From Elusimicrobiota bacterium (GTDB lineage Bacteria > Elusimicrobiota > Elusimicrobia > FEN-1173): a DNA stretch of 64,000 nt. How positions within the stretch are numbered: position 1 is the first letter of the stretch; every line of letters starts with the position of its first letter. Position numbers and translations under genes: made by a program. The stretch spans positions 1,798,001-1,862,000 of the forward strand of contig JADJJR010000001.1 in assembly GCA_016706425.1 (NCBI GenBank). Reading direction: 5' to 3'. The notes beneath the pieces are model-generated. The model was given only the letters and a program-made list of their open reading frames with translations, was not told where the DNA came from and made no database searches. Shown in pieces: positions 52,819 through 64,000 of the stretch.

Positions 52819-53532
52819 TTATAGAACTTTGCGCCGCCGGAGGAACCCTGGGCGCGATTTGTTTTTCGCGGCGACGGACCGGGCCAACGCCAGAGCGCGC
52901 GGCCAGGGGGCCCGCGGCGCCAAGGGAAGCGACAAGACGACCTCCAGCGCGCCCAACAGATCCATGCGGTGTCCCGGCGCGATAAAGAGCGGCGGTCGAT
53001 GGGCCCGCGCCCGGACCGCCAACGCCGCGGGAACTCCCCCGTCTTTTACAAAAACGTGGGCCCCGTCCAATCCCGGCGGGGGTTCGTCCCATTCGCCCGC
53101 GCAGGCCGAGGAGACCCCCACGCTGGGGACGCCCCAACGCACCCCCAGGTGGTCGGCCAATCCGAACCCTCCGGGACGGATCGTGTCCTCATCAACGAGG
53201 AGAATGTCGGGGGGGTCCGAAAGCGCGCTCAAAGCGGGCTCCACGGTTTGAGCGGCCAGGAACGTCGGTGCGGTGGGCAAATACACGGCCGCCCGGGTTG
53301 CTTTCGCGCGGATCCTGCGTCGGCACCGACCGGAAGGCCAGTCGCAGACCACCACCCCCGCCGTCCGGTCCTTCACCGACACAACGGCGACGCGACGCGT
53401 CCCGCTCCAAGCCCGCCGCGCCGGACGGGGATCGCGTTGGCCCGCCAGATCCGAACGCCACCGATCGGCCGCGTCTTGGGACAAATTCCAGGGGTGGTCA
53501 ACACGGGGTTTCACCGTCCCATTCTTTCTCAT
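52819..53532 (-). CDS. Degenerate endonuclease V-like protein
   Basis: The 237-residue protein follows the endonuclease V fold by motif order: a first strand VAVVSVKDR, then AVYLPTAPTFLAAQTVEPALSAL (equivalent to the YIPGFLSFRE region), ILLVDEDTIRPGGFGLADHLG (equivalent to the DGNG..HPR..GLA.HLG region), a thiol/aldolase-like GVSSACAG, and IAPGHRMDLLGAL near the end. Endonuclease V cuts next to inosine using three carboxylates; here the first Asp, the Glu of FRE and the Gly of DG appear replaced, and only the Asp in LLVDED is clear. It is probably catalytically altered or inactive. The Arg-rich tail may bind nucleic acid. Start choice is uncertain. Confidence 0.68.
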   Translation of the reverse strand: MRKNGTVKPRVDHPWNLSQDAADRWRSDLAGQRDPRPARRAWSGTRRVAVVSVKDRTAGVVVCDWPSGRCRRRIRAKATRAAVYLPTAPTFLAAQTVEPALSALSDPPDILLVDEDTIRPGGFGLADHLGVRWGVPSVGVSSACAGEWDEPPPGLDGAHVFVKDGGVPAALAVRARAHRPPLFIAPGHRMDLLGALEVVLSLPLAPRAPWPRALALARSVAAKNKSRPGFLRRRKVL

Positions 53533-53597
53533 TTCACGAATCGGTTCAACCCTTGCGCTGGGCCGCCGCGCGCCCTAAGATATAAGGAGGAGACACG

Positions 53598-55142
53598 ATG
53601 ACAAACGAAGGCTGGGTGCGCGCCCACGACAAATACCAAATCGAGATCAAGCTGGGGTACGACCTGCGGCCGCACCACCGGCGCGACAATTACCGGGTGG
53701 ACACGTATTTCTTCCTCCCGGAGAATTTGGACGTCAACGAATCCACCTACACCAAAGACCGCTTCTACCGGGACCTCATCCTCTACATCCGATTTCGCAC
53801 CCCGGAGTTCACCCTTACCACACTGACCGATCCGGGATCGGAGCGGTCGCCCCTGAGCCGTGTGGTCCGAGGCCTGGAAAACGGCCTCGCCGCCCCCACC
53901 CCAAAAATCATCGCGGGGTTGGACTACGAAATGCGCCTGTTGGGCTGCGTTGTAAAAAACACCCTCCGGGCCCAAACGCGCGCCATCGCCAAACTGCTTC
54001 CGCCGATCGCCGCGCCGCAAATGGTGGCGCAGGCGTCGGCCCTATTGGACGAATACCTGGTGGAATCCCAACGACTCATCCAACGCTACCGGGAGTTGCG
54101 CGCGCGCGTGGCCGACCCGGGCCTGCCGGCGGGTCTCTCGGCGGTCTACCATTACACCGACGAATACATCAGCCTGCTCATCGAAGACCGCTCCCAAGAC
54201 CTTCTCTCGCTTCTCCAACAGCGGGGCGATCCCCGCCACGCGGGGCACATCCAGTCGCTCATCGATTTGATCGGCGCCGAGATCAACCACCGCAAACTCG
54301 TGCAACTCCCCTCCCTGGTGGAGGCGAGCGGGGACAACGAAACGTTCGTCTTTCGTTTGAGCGTCCTCAAAAAGTACATGGCCAGCGCCTTGCGGCTTTC
54401 GGTCGAAACCCGCGATGAACGGGGCGGCTTGGAGCACATGGTCCTGGCCCTCGGGGCCGGGGTGGCCATGCTGTTCGCCACCACCATCGCCTTTTATTAC
54501 CAGCGGGTGTTCGGAACCCTCTCCCTCGGCTTTTTGTGGATCTTGGTGGTCAGCTACATGTTCAAGGACCGACTCAAAGCGCTCACCCAATCCTGGTTGC
54601 ACGGCTGGCTTTCGAAAAGACTTTACGATCAAACCACCCGATTGCGGGACCCCATCGATCAAAAGACCATCGGCACCTGCCGCGAGGCCGTGAGTTTCGC
54701 GAGGGAAAAAAGCGTCGACCCCATCGTTCTCAAACTCCGCGACCGGGACCACATCACCGAAATCGAAAACACGTGGCGCGCGGAGAAGGTGATCCACTAC
54801 ACCCGGGACATCGCCCTTTATTCGGAGCGGTTTTTAAAAACGCACTCCCGGAAAGGCGGCATCACCGACATCGTGCGGTTCAATTTGCGAAATTTTTTGG
54901 TCAAAATGGACGAGCCCGAGGTGACCCTCCGACGGCTTTCCAAGGGAAAGGTGGACCAGGTGCGGGGCACCCGGGTGTATCACGTCAACATCGTGCTTCG
55001 CTTCGCCTCGCCGGAGGAGACCCGCTACGAGCGCATCCGGCTCGTCCTCAACCGGGACGGCATCAAACGGGTGGAAACGGTGTCCAGCGAACGCACCGAT
55101 GGCCGCGCCCCGGGCTATTCGTCCCCCCTCATCCTTCCGTAA
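53598..55142 (+). CDS. Uncharacterised protein with two central membrane helices
   Basis: The 514-residue protein starts after a strong AAGGAGGAG. No family is recognised. Residues 1-275 appear cytoplasmic and helical, with a strand-rich beginning (QIEIKLGYDLRPHHRRDNYRVDTYFFLP). Two membrane helices lie at about 280-299 and 305-322, separated by a very short loop. About 190 further residues follow, ending with a strand-rich part (VYHVNIVLRFASPEETRYERIRLVLNRDGIKRVE). With a short hairpin in the membrane, both large domains would face the cytoplasm. It is divergent from the endonuclease V-like gene and alone in its transcript. The 245 bases after it hold no gene I can support. Confidence 0.7.
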   Translation: MTNEGWVRAHDKYQIEIKLGYDLRPHHRRDNYRVDTYFFLPENLDVNESTYTKDRFYRDLILYIRFRTPEFTLTTLTDPGSERSPLSRVVRGLENGLAAPTPKIIAGLDYEMRLLGCVVKNTLRAQTRAIAKLLPPIAAPQMVAQASALLDEYLVESQRLIQRYRELRARVADPGLPAGLSAVYHYTDEYISLLIEDRSQDLLSLLQQRGDPRHAGHIQSLIDLIGAEINHRKLVQLPSLVEASGDNETFVFRLSVLKKYMASALRLSVETRDERGGLEHMVLALGAGVAMLFATTIAFYYQRVFGTLSLGFLWILVVSYMFKDRLKALTQSWLHGWLSKRLYDQTTRLRDPIDQKTIGTCREAVSFAREKSVDPIVLKLRDRDHITEIENTWRAEKVIHYTRDIALYSERFLKTHSRKGGITDIVRFNLRNFLVKMDEPEVTLRRLSKGKVDQVRGTRVYHVNIVLRFASPEETRYERIRLVLNRDGIKRVETVSSERTDGRAPGYSSPLILP

Positions 55143-55387
55143 CCGCGCGCCCCCAAGGCGATCACGGCTCAACAAAGGGCCAACGCGCGGGACCGTCGCG
55201 TAAAAACCGCAAAACAGAGCGTTCCACAGGGCCCTTCGCGACCTCCGCGCCAACGGGATTAAAAAAAAGCCACAGTCGTCGGCGAAACCACAGTGAGACC
55301 CGACAAGGGAGGGCCCCAGGAACAAAGCCGGCCCCACAGAGAGGAAAACGAGGTCGAAAAATTATTTCGGCACGGTCCTCAAAAAAA

Positions 55388-56005
55388 CTATTTTTTCCCG
55401 GCCACCCGCTCAATCAAAACTTTTTTCATAACCACGGGTGTCAAAGGTCGGTCGTTGGCGTTCCGCTTGACCTTGGAGATCGCGTCCGCCACGGACTGGC
55501 CTTCAACCACTTGGCCGAAAATCACGTAATGGCCGTAACGGGGCAGGTCCGGCGTGGGGGCGACGGTGATGAAGAACTGAGACCCGTTCGTGTTCGGTCC
55601 GGAGTTGGCCATGGCCAGGACGCCGGGTTTCTCAAAATTGACGCCCGTCGGACGTTCGTCGTCGAATTTGTAGCCCGGCCCGCCGTAGCCCGTGCCCAGG
55701 GGGTCCCCGCCTTGGATCATGAAATCCGGGATCACCCGATGAAAAATCAGTCCGTCGAAGTAGCGTCGTTTCGCGGCGGCGCCGGTCTGGGGGTCGGTGA
55801 ATTCCTTGGTCCCCTCGGCCAAACCCACAAAATTGGCCACGGTGTTGGGGGATTTTTCGGGATGAAGACGGCAGACAATCCGTCCCAAATCGGTTTCAAA
55901 AACGGCGTAGACCCCGGGGGTGTTTTTCCAGGCGTCGGCGGCGCCGGCGGCGGCCGCGATCGCGGCGGCGGTCAATGCCACGGCGGTTTTTTGACTCAGA
56001 TTCAT
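55388..56005 (-). CDS. Periplasmic cyclophilin-type peptidyl-prolyl isomerase
   Basis: GAGGACC upstream sets the ATG at 56005, giving 205 residues with a signal peptide (KTAVALTAAAIAAAAGAADA). The cyclophilin core is complete: FHRVIPDFMIQGGD with the catalytic Arg, GPGYKFDDE, LAMANSGPNTNGSQFFIT and YVIFGQVVEG. It should speed proline isomerisation during folding of exported proteins. The final basic residues KKVLIERVAGKK are ordinary for the family. Confidence 0.93.
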   Translation of the reverse strand: MNLSQKTAVALTAAAIAAAAGAADAWKNTPGVYAVFETDLGRIVCRLHPEKSPNTVANFVGLAEGTKEFTDPQTGAAAKRRYFDGLIFHRVIPDFMIQGGDPLGTGYGGPGYKFDDERPTGVNFEKPGVLAMANSGPNTNGSQFFITVAPTPDLPRYGHYVIFGQVVEGQSVADAISKVKRNANDRPLTPVVMKKVLIERVAGKK

Positions 56006-56068
56006 GGGGTCCTCTTTCTCATTCATATTTTTTCCTTCCCGAAGTATATCAAAATCATTTTTTCCTCA

Positions 56069-56210
56069 AGGGTTCGTTAAGAAATAAGTGGCCGATTTGG
56101 CCAAGGGGATTTTGGTCCAGGACAAGGCGCGAAGAGCGAGCCGACTGGACGGTCAGTGAGCGATGAGCAACGCAGTCCTGGGCCAAAAGCCCCCGGCCGA
56201 ATTGAGCCAG

Positions 56211-56229
<19 letters not shown>
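56069..56229. repeat. 161-bp palindromic element (MITE/REP-like)
   Basis: Two 55-base arms, 56069-56123 and 56175-56229, are inverted copies with only about ten differences. Both begin AGGGTTCGTTAA and end GGNCCAGGAC at the centre. The 51-base centre is itself partly palindromic. The transcript would fold into one long hairpin. The right arm runs into bioA and supplies its last codons and stop. No ORF is inside, so it is a non-autonomous mobile or structural repeat; it may also end the biotin transcript. Confidence 0.8.
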
Positions 56230-59447
<3,218 letters not shown>

Positions 59448-59451
<4 letters not shown>

Positions 59452-60545
59452 GCTGTCCCCAACACAACGGCCGACAGGGCGCCGCCGAAACCGTAGGAAA
59501 CCGAGGCCGCGCGTCGGAGGTTCGCCGGGCGGGCGCGGTTCGGCACAAAATCCATATCGGGGACCACGGGATGCTCCAGATGGAGGGTGGGCGGCAGAAC
59601 GCCGTCCCGCAGAGCCAGCAGGGTGAAGGAGATCTCGACCGCCCCCGTGGCCCCCAGCAGGTGCCCGGTGGCCCCTTTGGTCGATGACACGGGGGTTGTT
59701 CCCCGGGGGAACAAACGTCGCAAAGCCTGGGATTCCAGCGCGTCGTTCAAGAGGGTGGCCGTGCCGTGGGCGTTGACGTAGTCCAAGTCGTCGGCGGTCA
59801 GGCCCGCGCGGGTCAGGGCCCGGCGGAGGCAGGCCGTCATCCGTTCGCCGTTCCCATTGAAGCGCGTCGCGTGGTGCGCGTCGGAAGAAAAATCGCCGCC
59901 CAAGACCTCGGCCCAGATCCGGGCCCCGCGCGCCGCGGCGCTGTCCACCGACTCCAACACAAACACCGCCGCGCCCTCCCCCATCATAAACCCATCGCGG
60001 TCGCGGTCAAAGGGACGGACGCGCCCGGCCTTGGACAGAACGCCCATTTGGGCAAACCCGGCCCTGTACAAAGGGTGCAGGGCGCTTTCGGCCGCTCCCG
60101 CCAAGACGACATCGGCACGCCCCTCCGCGATCCAACCCGCCGCGGCCAACAACGATTGGGCCCCGGTGGCGCAGGCGGCCGCCAAGTTCATCACGGGCCC
60201 CTCGACCCCCAACGCGCGGGCCACCGCCGTGGGCACCTCGTCGGGAGCGCGCCAGGGACCGCCGGGCGCGGTGGGGGGCAGGGGTTTGCTGGAACTGACC
60301 AAACACCCCAAACGCTCTCCCCCGATGCCCGCGGCGTCTTTCAGACCCGCGTTCCTCCAGGCTTCCCCGGCGGCCGCCAAAGCGAGGGTCACCGCCCGGG
60401 GCCCCCCGTCGTCGATCAAAGGCGCGCGCCCTCCCTCCGGATCCGTCGCGGAAGAACCGTCGATCAGAGCCCGCCACCCCGATTCCCGATCGGGCCCCAA
60501 AGGGGACACCAACCCCACCCCGGTGACGACGACGCGCCGCATCAC
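59448..60545 (-). CDS. FabF-like beta-ketoacyl-ACP synthase in the biotin operon
   Basis: The 365-residue condensing enzyme has the Cys-His-His triad: C125 in NLAAACATGAQSL, H260 in YVNAHGTATLLND and H295 in KGATGHLLGATGAVE, and ends with VSYGFGGALSAVV. It is about 45 residues shorter than FabF. Its location between bioF and the fabG-like gene, and the absence of bioC/bioH/bioW here, suggest a dedicated role in building the pimeloyl chain. Replacement of a housekeeping FabF is the alternative. Confidence 0.87.
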
Positions 60546-61261
60546 ATTCCCCGCGAATCGATGTTGAAAATTTGTCCCGACACGGTGGGGCTTTCGGCCA
60601 GAGCCACCACCAGACGGCCCAGATCGGCCGGGTCGGTGGTCCGCCCCAGAGGGTGCTCGGCGACGACCTTGGCCCTTTGCTCCGGCGGTATCTGTTCGGA
60701 CATTTCGGTGAGATGAAAACCGGGCAGAACGGCGTTCACGCGGATGTTGAAGCGCCCCAGTTCACGCGCGGCGGATTTTGTGAGGGCCATCACGCCGGCC
60801 TTCGCGGCGGCGTAATTGGCGCAGCCGACGCCGCCGCGCGCGCCCAAAATCGAAGCGATGTTGATGACGAAACCGTTTTTTTCGCGGCTCATGTGCCGCG
60901 CCGCCGCTTGCAGACACCAGAACACGCCGGAGAGGTTGACGTCCAGGACCTCCCGCCACTCCGCGGGCGACATGCGGAGAAGGGACCGGTCGCGGGTGAC
61001 CCCGGCGTTGTTGACCAAGCCGTCCAAACGCCCCCAGCGGGCGCGGGCGTCGTCGATCATCGATTGCGCCTCGCCCGGGTCGGCGACGTCGGCTTGAAAG
61101 ACGTCCGAGCGAACGCCCATCCGCGCCAATTCGTCCTGGACTTTTTCGGCCTGCGACCGGCGGGTCCGGCAGTGGACCCCCACCGTGTGACCGGCGCGCC
61201 CGAACGCGAGGGCGAGCAACCGCCCGATCCCCCGATCGGCGCCGGTGACGAGCACGTTCAT
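60542..61261 (-). CDS. FabG-like 3-oxoacyl-ACP reductase (SDR) in the biotin operon
   Basis: The 239-residue short-chain dehydrogenase has the nucleotide motif TGADRGIG, NNAG at 84-87, and active-site S137, Y150 and K154 (NYAAAKAG). The residues after TGxxxGIG and CRTRR suggest NADPH use. By position it probably reduces the beta-keto product of the adjacent condensing enzyme during pimeloyl synthesis. Its start lies just after the bioB stop. Confidence 0.9.
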   Translation of the reverse strand: MNVLVTGADRGIGRLLALAFGRAGHTVGVHCRTRRSQAEKVQDELARMGVRSDVFQADVADPGEAQSMIDDARARWGRLDGLVNNAGVTRDRSLLRMSPAEWREVLDVNLSGVFWCLQAAARHMSREKNGFVINIASILGARGGVGCANYAAAKAGVMALTKSAARELGRFNIRVNAVLPGFHLTEMSEQIPPEQRAKVVAEHPLGRTTDPADLGRLVVALAESPTVSGQIFNIDSRGM

Positions 61262-61262
61262 G

Positions 61263-62318
61263 TTATTGCCGCGAAGCGCGGGTCACGAACTCCACGTTTT
61301 CGGACAAGGCCGGCCGGGGGCCGGGCGCGTCCCCGACCACCTCGAACCCCATGTCCCGCACCATCGCCCGGTCCGCGTCCACGGTCTGGCCCTTGGTGGT
61401 CAAGTAGTCGCCGACAAAAATCGAATTGGCAACGTAGAGCCCCAAGGCCTGCAGGGAGCGCAGGTGCAGTTCCCGCCCGCCGGCGATGCGCACTTCCATG
61501 GAGGGATTGAGGAACCGGATCAAACAGAGGATTTTCAGGCACCGATTGGGCGTCAGGTCGTTGCGGCCCTGCTGGGCCGTGCCCGGCACGGGAATCAGGA
61601 AGTTGATGGGGATGGAATCCACCCCGGTCTCGCGCAATCGAAACGCCACATCGAGGATGTCCTCCGCCGTTTCCCCCATGCCGAAAATGGCTCCCGAGCA
61701 GGGCGACAGGGCCGCCGCCTTGGCGCGCTCCACCGTGTCCACGCGGTCTTGGTAAGTGTGGGTGTGGCAGATTTTTTCGTAATGGGATTCGCTGGTGTTG
61801 AGGTTGTGGTTGTAGGCGTCGACGCCCGAGCTCTTGAGCCGCTCGGCTTGTCCGTCCTTCAACAAACCGAGGGAGGCGCAGACCTCGAGCCCCGGGTGCT
61901 TGGATTTCACGCGCCGCACGGCCTCGTCGACGGCCGCCATGTCCTTCTCCGAGGGGCCCCGCATGGAGGCCACCAGACACAACCGCGCCGCCCCCGAAGC
62001 GACGGCCCGGTCCGCCATGTCCACCACTTCGTCGGCGGAAAGAAACCGGTATTTTTCGATGGGCGCTTTGGAGATTTTGGATTGGCTGCAATAGGAGCAA
62101 TCTTCCGGGCACAGACCGGATTGCAGGTTGACCAGAAAATTCATTTTGACCCGGCGGCCGAAACGAGCGCGCCGCACGCGGTGGGCGGCCGCCACCAAGT
62201 CCAAAAGGTCTTCGTCGGGCCAGTCAAGAACGGCCCGCGCGTCCGCCCGGGTCAGGGGGGCGCCGGCGAGGCTTTGGTCCGCCCAAAGGCGGGGGTCCTG
62301 CGTGGTGGAAAAAGGCAT
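61263..62318 (-). CDS. bioB: Biotin synthase (radical SAM)
   Basis: The 351-residue enzyme inserts sulphur into dethiobiotin. The radical-SAM cluster cysteines are C70, C74 and C77 (GLCPEDCSYCSQS), with the second-cluster ligands in CLVASMRGPS and CASLGLL, and the conserved HNLNTSESHYEKICHTHTYQDR and Arg in VRIAGGREL. The GGAGG site before the ATG is strong. It is first in the operon behind a BirA-type operator. Confidence 0.95.
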   Translation of the reverse strand: MPFSTTQDPRLWADQSLAGAPLTRADARAVLDWPDEDLLDLVAAAHRVRRARFGRRVKMNFLVNLQSGLCPEDCSYCSQSKISKAPIEKYRFLSADEVVDMADRAVASGAARLCLVASMRGPSEKDMAAVDEAVRRVKSKHPGLEVCASLGLLKDGQAERLKSSGVDAYNHNLNTSESHYEKICHTHTYQDRVDTVERAKAAALSPCSGAIFGMGETAEDILDVAFRLRETGVDSIPINFLIPVPGTAQQGRNDLTPNRCLKILCLIRFLNPSMEVRIAGGRELHLRSLQALGLYVANSIFVGDYLTTKGQTVDADRAMVRDMGFEVVGDAPGPRPALSENVEFVTRASRQ

Positions 62319-62360
62319 ATATCCTCCGTTGATTGTCGACGGAGATTGAACAAAAAGCGA

Positions 62361-62402
62361 GATATAATGTCAACCGTTTCCGCGATCAAAACGGTTGACA
62401 TT
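62361..62402 (-). promoter_or_regulatory. BirA-type operator overlapping the biotin-operon promoter
   Basis: AATGTCAACCGTTT (62366-62379) and AAACGGTTGACATT (62389-62402) form a perfect 14-bp dyad with a 9-base spacer, matching the TGT-AACC / GGTT-ACA layout of BirA sites. On the minus strand a perfect -35 TTGACA (62368-62373) with TTCAAT at 17 bases, or TTGATC with TATATC (62361-62366), lies inside or beside the dyad. Repression by biotinyl-AMP-bound BirA is expected. Confidence 0.82.
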
Positions 62403-62407
62403 GTTTT

Positions 62408-62911
62408 TTATTCCAGGAGGTTTTTGAGGGCGATGGGGCTCATGTATTCCGTGTGGGACGACGCCTTCCGGTACACCACCACAAACTCGAGCCCGGTGAG
62501 GTGATGGTGGGGCGTTTCGGTGGGCTGAGACCAGACCACCTTGGCCACGGCGGATATTTTCTTTTTGTTTTCCAAATGAATGGACAGCGCCAACAGGGTG
62601 CCGGGGGCCAACTTTTCGGCCAGGATCAGACCGGCCCCCGTCACGCTGATGTTGTCCGTCCGCGTGGGCAAATCGGGGTGCAAACCCGCCGAGGCGAGAT
62701 TCGGCTCCTCGGTCAAGATCCTGTAAAGGATGGGAACTTTGAGGTCGATGCGCGGGTAGCGGCGGCTTTCGGCGTCGGGCGCCGGATCGTAGTCACGCGC
62801 GGGGACCGCCGCGGGGGACGGAACCGGCGCCGGTTCCTCCACCCGCCGAATGCCTTCCGGCGTCCAATGGAATTCGTTGTTGTCGGGTTTCTTTGACGGG
62901 GTGGCCGCCAT
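62408..62911 (-). CDS. PilZ-domain protein
   Basis: The 167-residue soluble protein has a disordered Pro/Ala-rich N-terminus and a PilZ barrel from about residue 48. Both c-di-GMP motifs are present: the Arg motif RRYPR and DNISVTGAG, which matches the D/N-x-S-x-x-G pattern. It also has VVWSQPTE..HHLTGLEFV, the usual final strands. It should bind c-di-GMP, for example from the cyclase at 36837-37931, and act by protein contact. It is not obviously part of the biotin operon, whose operator lies just past its stop. Confidence 0.88.
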   Translation of the reverse strand: MAATPSKKPDNNEFHWTPEGIRRVEEPAPVPSPAAVPARDYDPAPDAESRRYPRIDLKVPILYRILTEEPNLASAGLHPDLPTRTDNISVTGAGLILAEKLAPGTLLALSIHLENKKKISAVAKVVWSQPTETPHHHLTGLEFVVVYRKASSHTEYMSPIALKNLLE

Positions 62912-63067
62912 CGCGCGTCCTCGATTGTGAACCGCGCGCGAAGTCCCTCGGCGGCTGGACTCCCGATCGCGCGGTTCGACGTTAACCTCGCCTAAACATA
63001 CCCCCGCGCGGGGCCCTTTTCAATGATTTTATCTTTGAATCCGGAGGGAATATGTCGTGATTGGCGA

Positions 63068-64000
63068 CTACATTTCCTCGGGCGCGTCGACGCCGAGGAG
63101 GCCCAAACCGTTTTTGATGACCACGCGCACGCCGTCCACCAAAGCGAGGCGGAAGCGCTGTTGAGCGGGCGAGGAACCGAGAACGCGGCAGGATTCGTAA
63201 AAACGGTGATACCCCCCCGCCAATTTCAGAAGATACTCGGTGATGTGGTGGGGCGTGAAATCTTTGACGCACTGGGCGATGACGTCGGGGAACGCCGCCA
63301 GACGGACCAGGAGATCCCGCTCGGCGGGTTCCAGCGCCTCGGGCGCCGGCACCGGACCGTCCGACGCGTCCGTGCCGCCGCGTTTTGCCGCCTCCCGAAA
63401 CAGGGAGCAGCATCGCGCGTGGACGTACTTCACGTAAAAAACGGGGTTGTCGGAGGCTTGTTTCTTGGCCAAATCCAGGTCGAACTCCAAATGGCTGTTG
63501 GGGCCGCGCAGGGCGAAAAAGAACCGGGAAGCGTCTTTCCCCACTTCCTGGACCACCTCGGAAAGGGTGACGAACTCCCCCGTGCGCGTGGACATGGCGA
63601 CGGGTTTTCCGCCCCGAAGGAGTGTGACCAGCTGGTACAAAAGGATGTGCAGGCGGTCGGGATCGTGGCCCAGGGCGCGCGCGCCCGCCTTGACCCGCGC
63701 CACGTACCCGTGGTGGTCGGTTCCCCAAATGTCGATCAAGCGGTGGAACCCCCGCCGGTATTTCTCGTCGTGGTAGGCGATGTCCGAGGCAAAGTAGGTG
63801 GGGCGCTCGTCCCGGCGTTTTAAAACCCGGTCCTTGTCGTCGCCGTACTTGGTCGAAAGGAACCAGACCGCGCCGTCCTCGTCCTTGATGTCCCCGCGCT
63901 CGCGCAGGGTCCGGAAAACCGCTTCCACCCGGTCCTCTTCGTAGAGGCGCGATTCCGGGTACCAGTTTTGGTGATGAACCCCGAAAGATTCCAGATCCCG
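63068..64000 (-). CDS. argS: Arginyl-tRNA synthetase, C-terminal part (cut by window edge)
   Basis: The open frame continues through the right edge of the window, leaving 310 residues of a class I synthetase. Seen are YFASDIAYHDEKYRRGF, DIWGTDHHGYVARVKAG, the KMSKS-equivalent region MSTRTGEFVTL, DASRFFFALR and the anticodon-binding DALR domain ending GLLGVDAPEEM, the usual ArgS terminus. The KMSKS Lys is not conserved (AMSTRTG), as in many ArgS proteins. The HIGH motif lies outside the window. Confidence 0.95.
   Translation of the reverse strand, partial: RDLESFGVHHQNWYPESRLYEEDRVEAVFRTLRERGDIKDEDGAVWFLSTKYGDDKDRVLKRRDERPTYFASDIAYHDEKYRRGFHRLIDIWGTDHHGYVARVKAGARALGHDPDRLHILLYQLVTLLRGGKPVAMSTRTGEFVTLSEVVQEVGKDASRFFFALRGPNSHLEFDLDLAKKQASDNPVFYVKYVHARCCSLFREAAKRGGTDASDGPVPAPEALEPAERDLLVRLAAFPDVIAQCVKDFTPHHITEYLLKLAGGYHRFYESCRVLGSSPAQQRFRLALVDGVRVVIKNGLGLLGVDAPEEM

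Noticed and set aside
55143..55387. Search for a gene or RNA in the gap after the unknown membrane protein.
   Set aside because: No frame with a start signal and no convincing stable RNA structure was seen.
54536..56080. A 514-codon plus-strand frame across the unknown membrane protein and cyclophilin.
   Set aside because: Out-of-frame shadow that crosses two supported genes on different strands.

Overview
The window looks like a piece of a GC-rich, Gram-negative (two-membrane) bacterial chromosome. Outer-membrane families are abundant: TolC, FadL, PorV/PorQ-like, two RND pumps and small beta-barrels. The packing is very tight: many consecutive genes overlap by ATGA or GTGA. The mix of PorV/PorQ-like proteins with TPR tails, FlgD/sorting-like C-termini, PilZ proteins and tail-fibre-like surface proteins would fit Elusimicrobiota or a similar poorly cultured lineage. 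That placement is inference and was not tested.

Layout. 1-813: N-terminal part of a YD/RHS-like secreted protein. 1172-13705 (minus): an envelope cluster in which a TolC / HlyD / RND efflux set is interleaved with two tail-fibre-like paralogues that share an N-terminus but carry different C1q-like tips, plus a TPR protein, a PorV-like barrel and a secreted protein with a FlgD-like end. 13801-19986 (minus): response regulator, membrane histidine kinase and an unusually large RND pump. 20205-25613 (plus): a translationally coupled series of transglutaminase/TPR protein, putative toxin 1, immunity 1, immunity remnant, toxin 2, immunity 2 and a papain-like peptidase.

25903-35967: the most unusual region. 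Two PilZ domain + alpha-oxoamine synthase fusion enzymes are each followed directly by an 8-TM/GAF-like histidine kinase. The second unit also carries a response regulator upstream and a FadL-type outer-membrane channel downstream. The arrangement recalls CqsA/CqsS and LqsA/LqsS alpha-hydroxyketone signalling, but the PilZ fusion, duplication and FadL gene are not part of those systems as I know them. A true bioF lies separately in the biotin operon, so these two enzymes are unlikely to be biotin enzymes.

36257-44437: outer-membrane protein and GAF-GGDEF cyclase, tRNA-Gly(CCC), an NhaR-like LysR regulator divergent from a DUF1232 / CaCA antiporter / SbtA-like transporter set, then a glycosidase-like protein and CCA-adding enzyme. 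44434-52787 (minus): OppFDCBA peptide/nickel-type ABC transporter coupled to an active/inactive M16 peptidase pair. 52819-56005: a degenerate endonuclease V homologue, an unknown membrane protein and a periplasmic cyclophilin. 56211-62318 (minus): biotin operon bioB, a fabG-like gene, a fabF-like gene, bioF, bioD and bioA under a BirA-type operator, without bioC or bioH and ending inside a 161-bp palindromic element. 62408-64000: a PilZ protein and the 3' part of argS.
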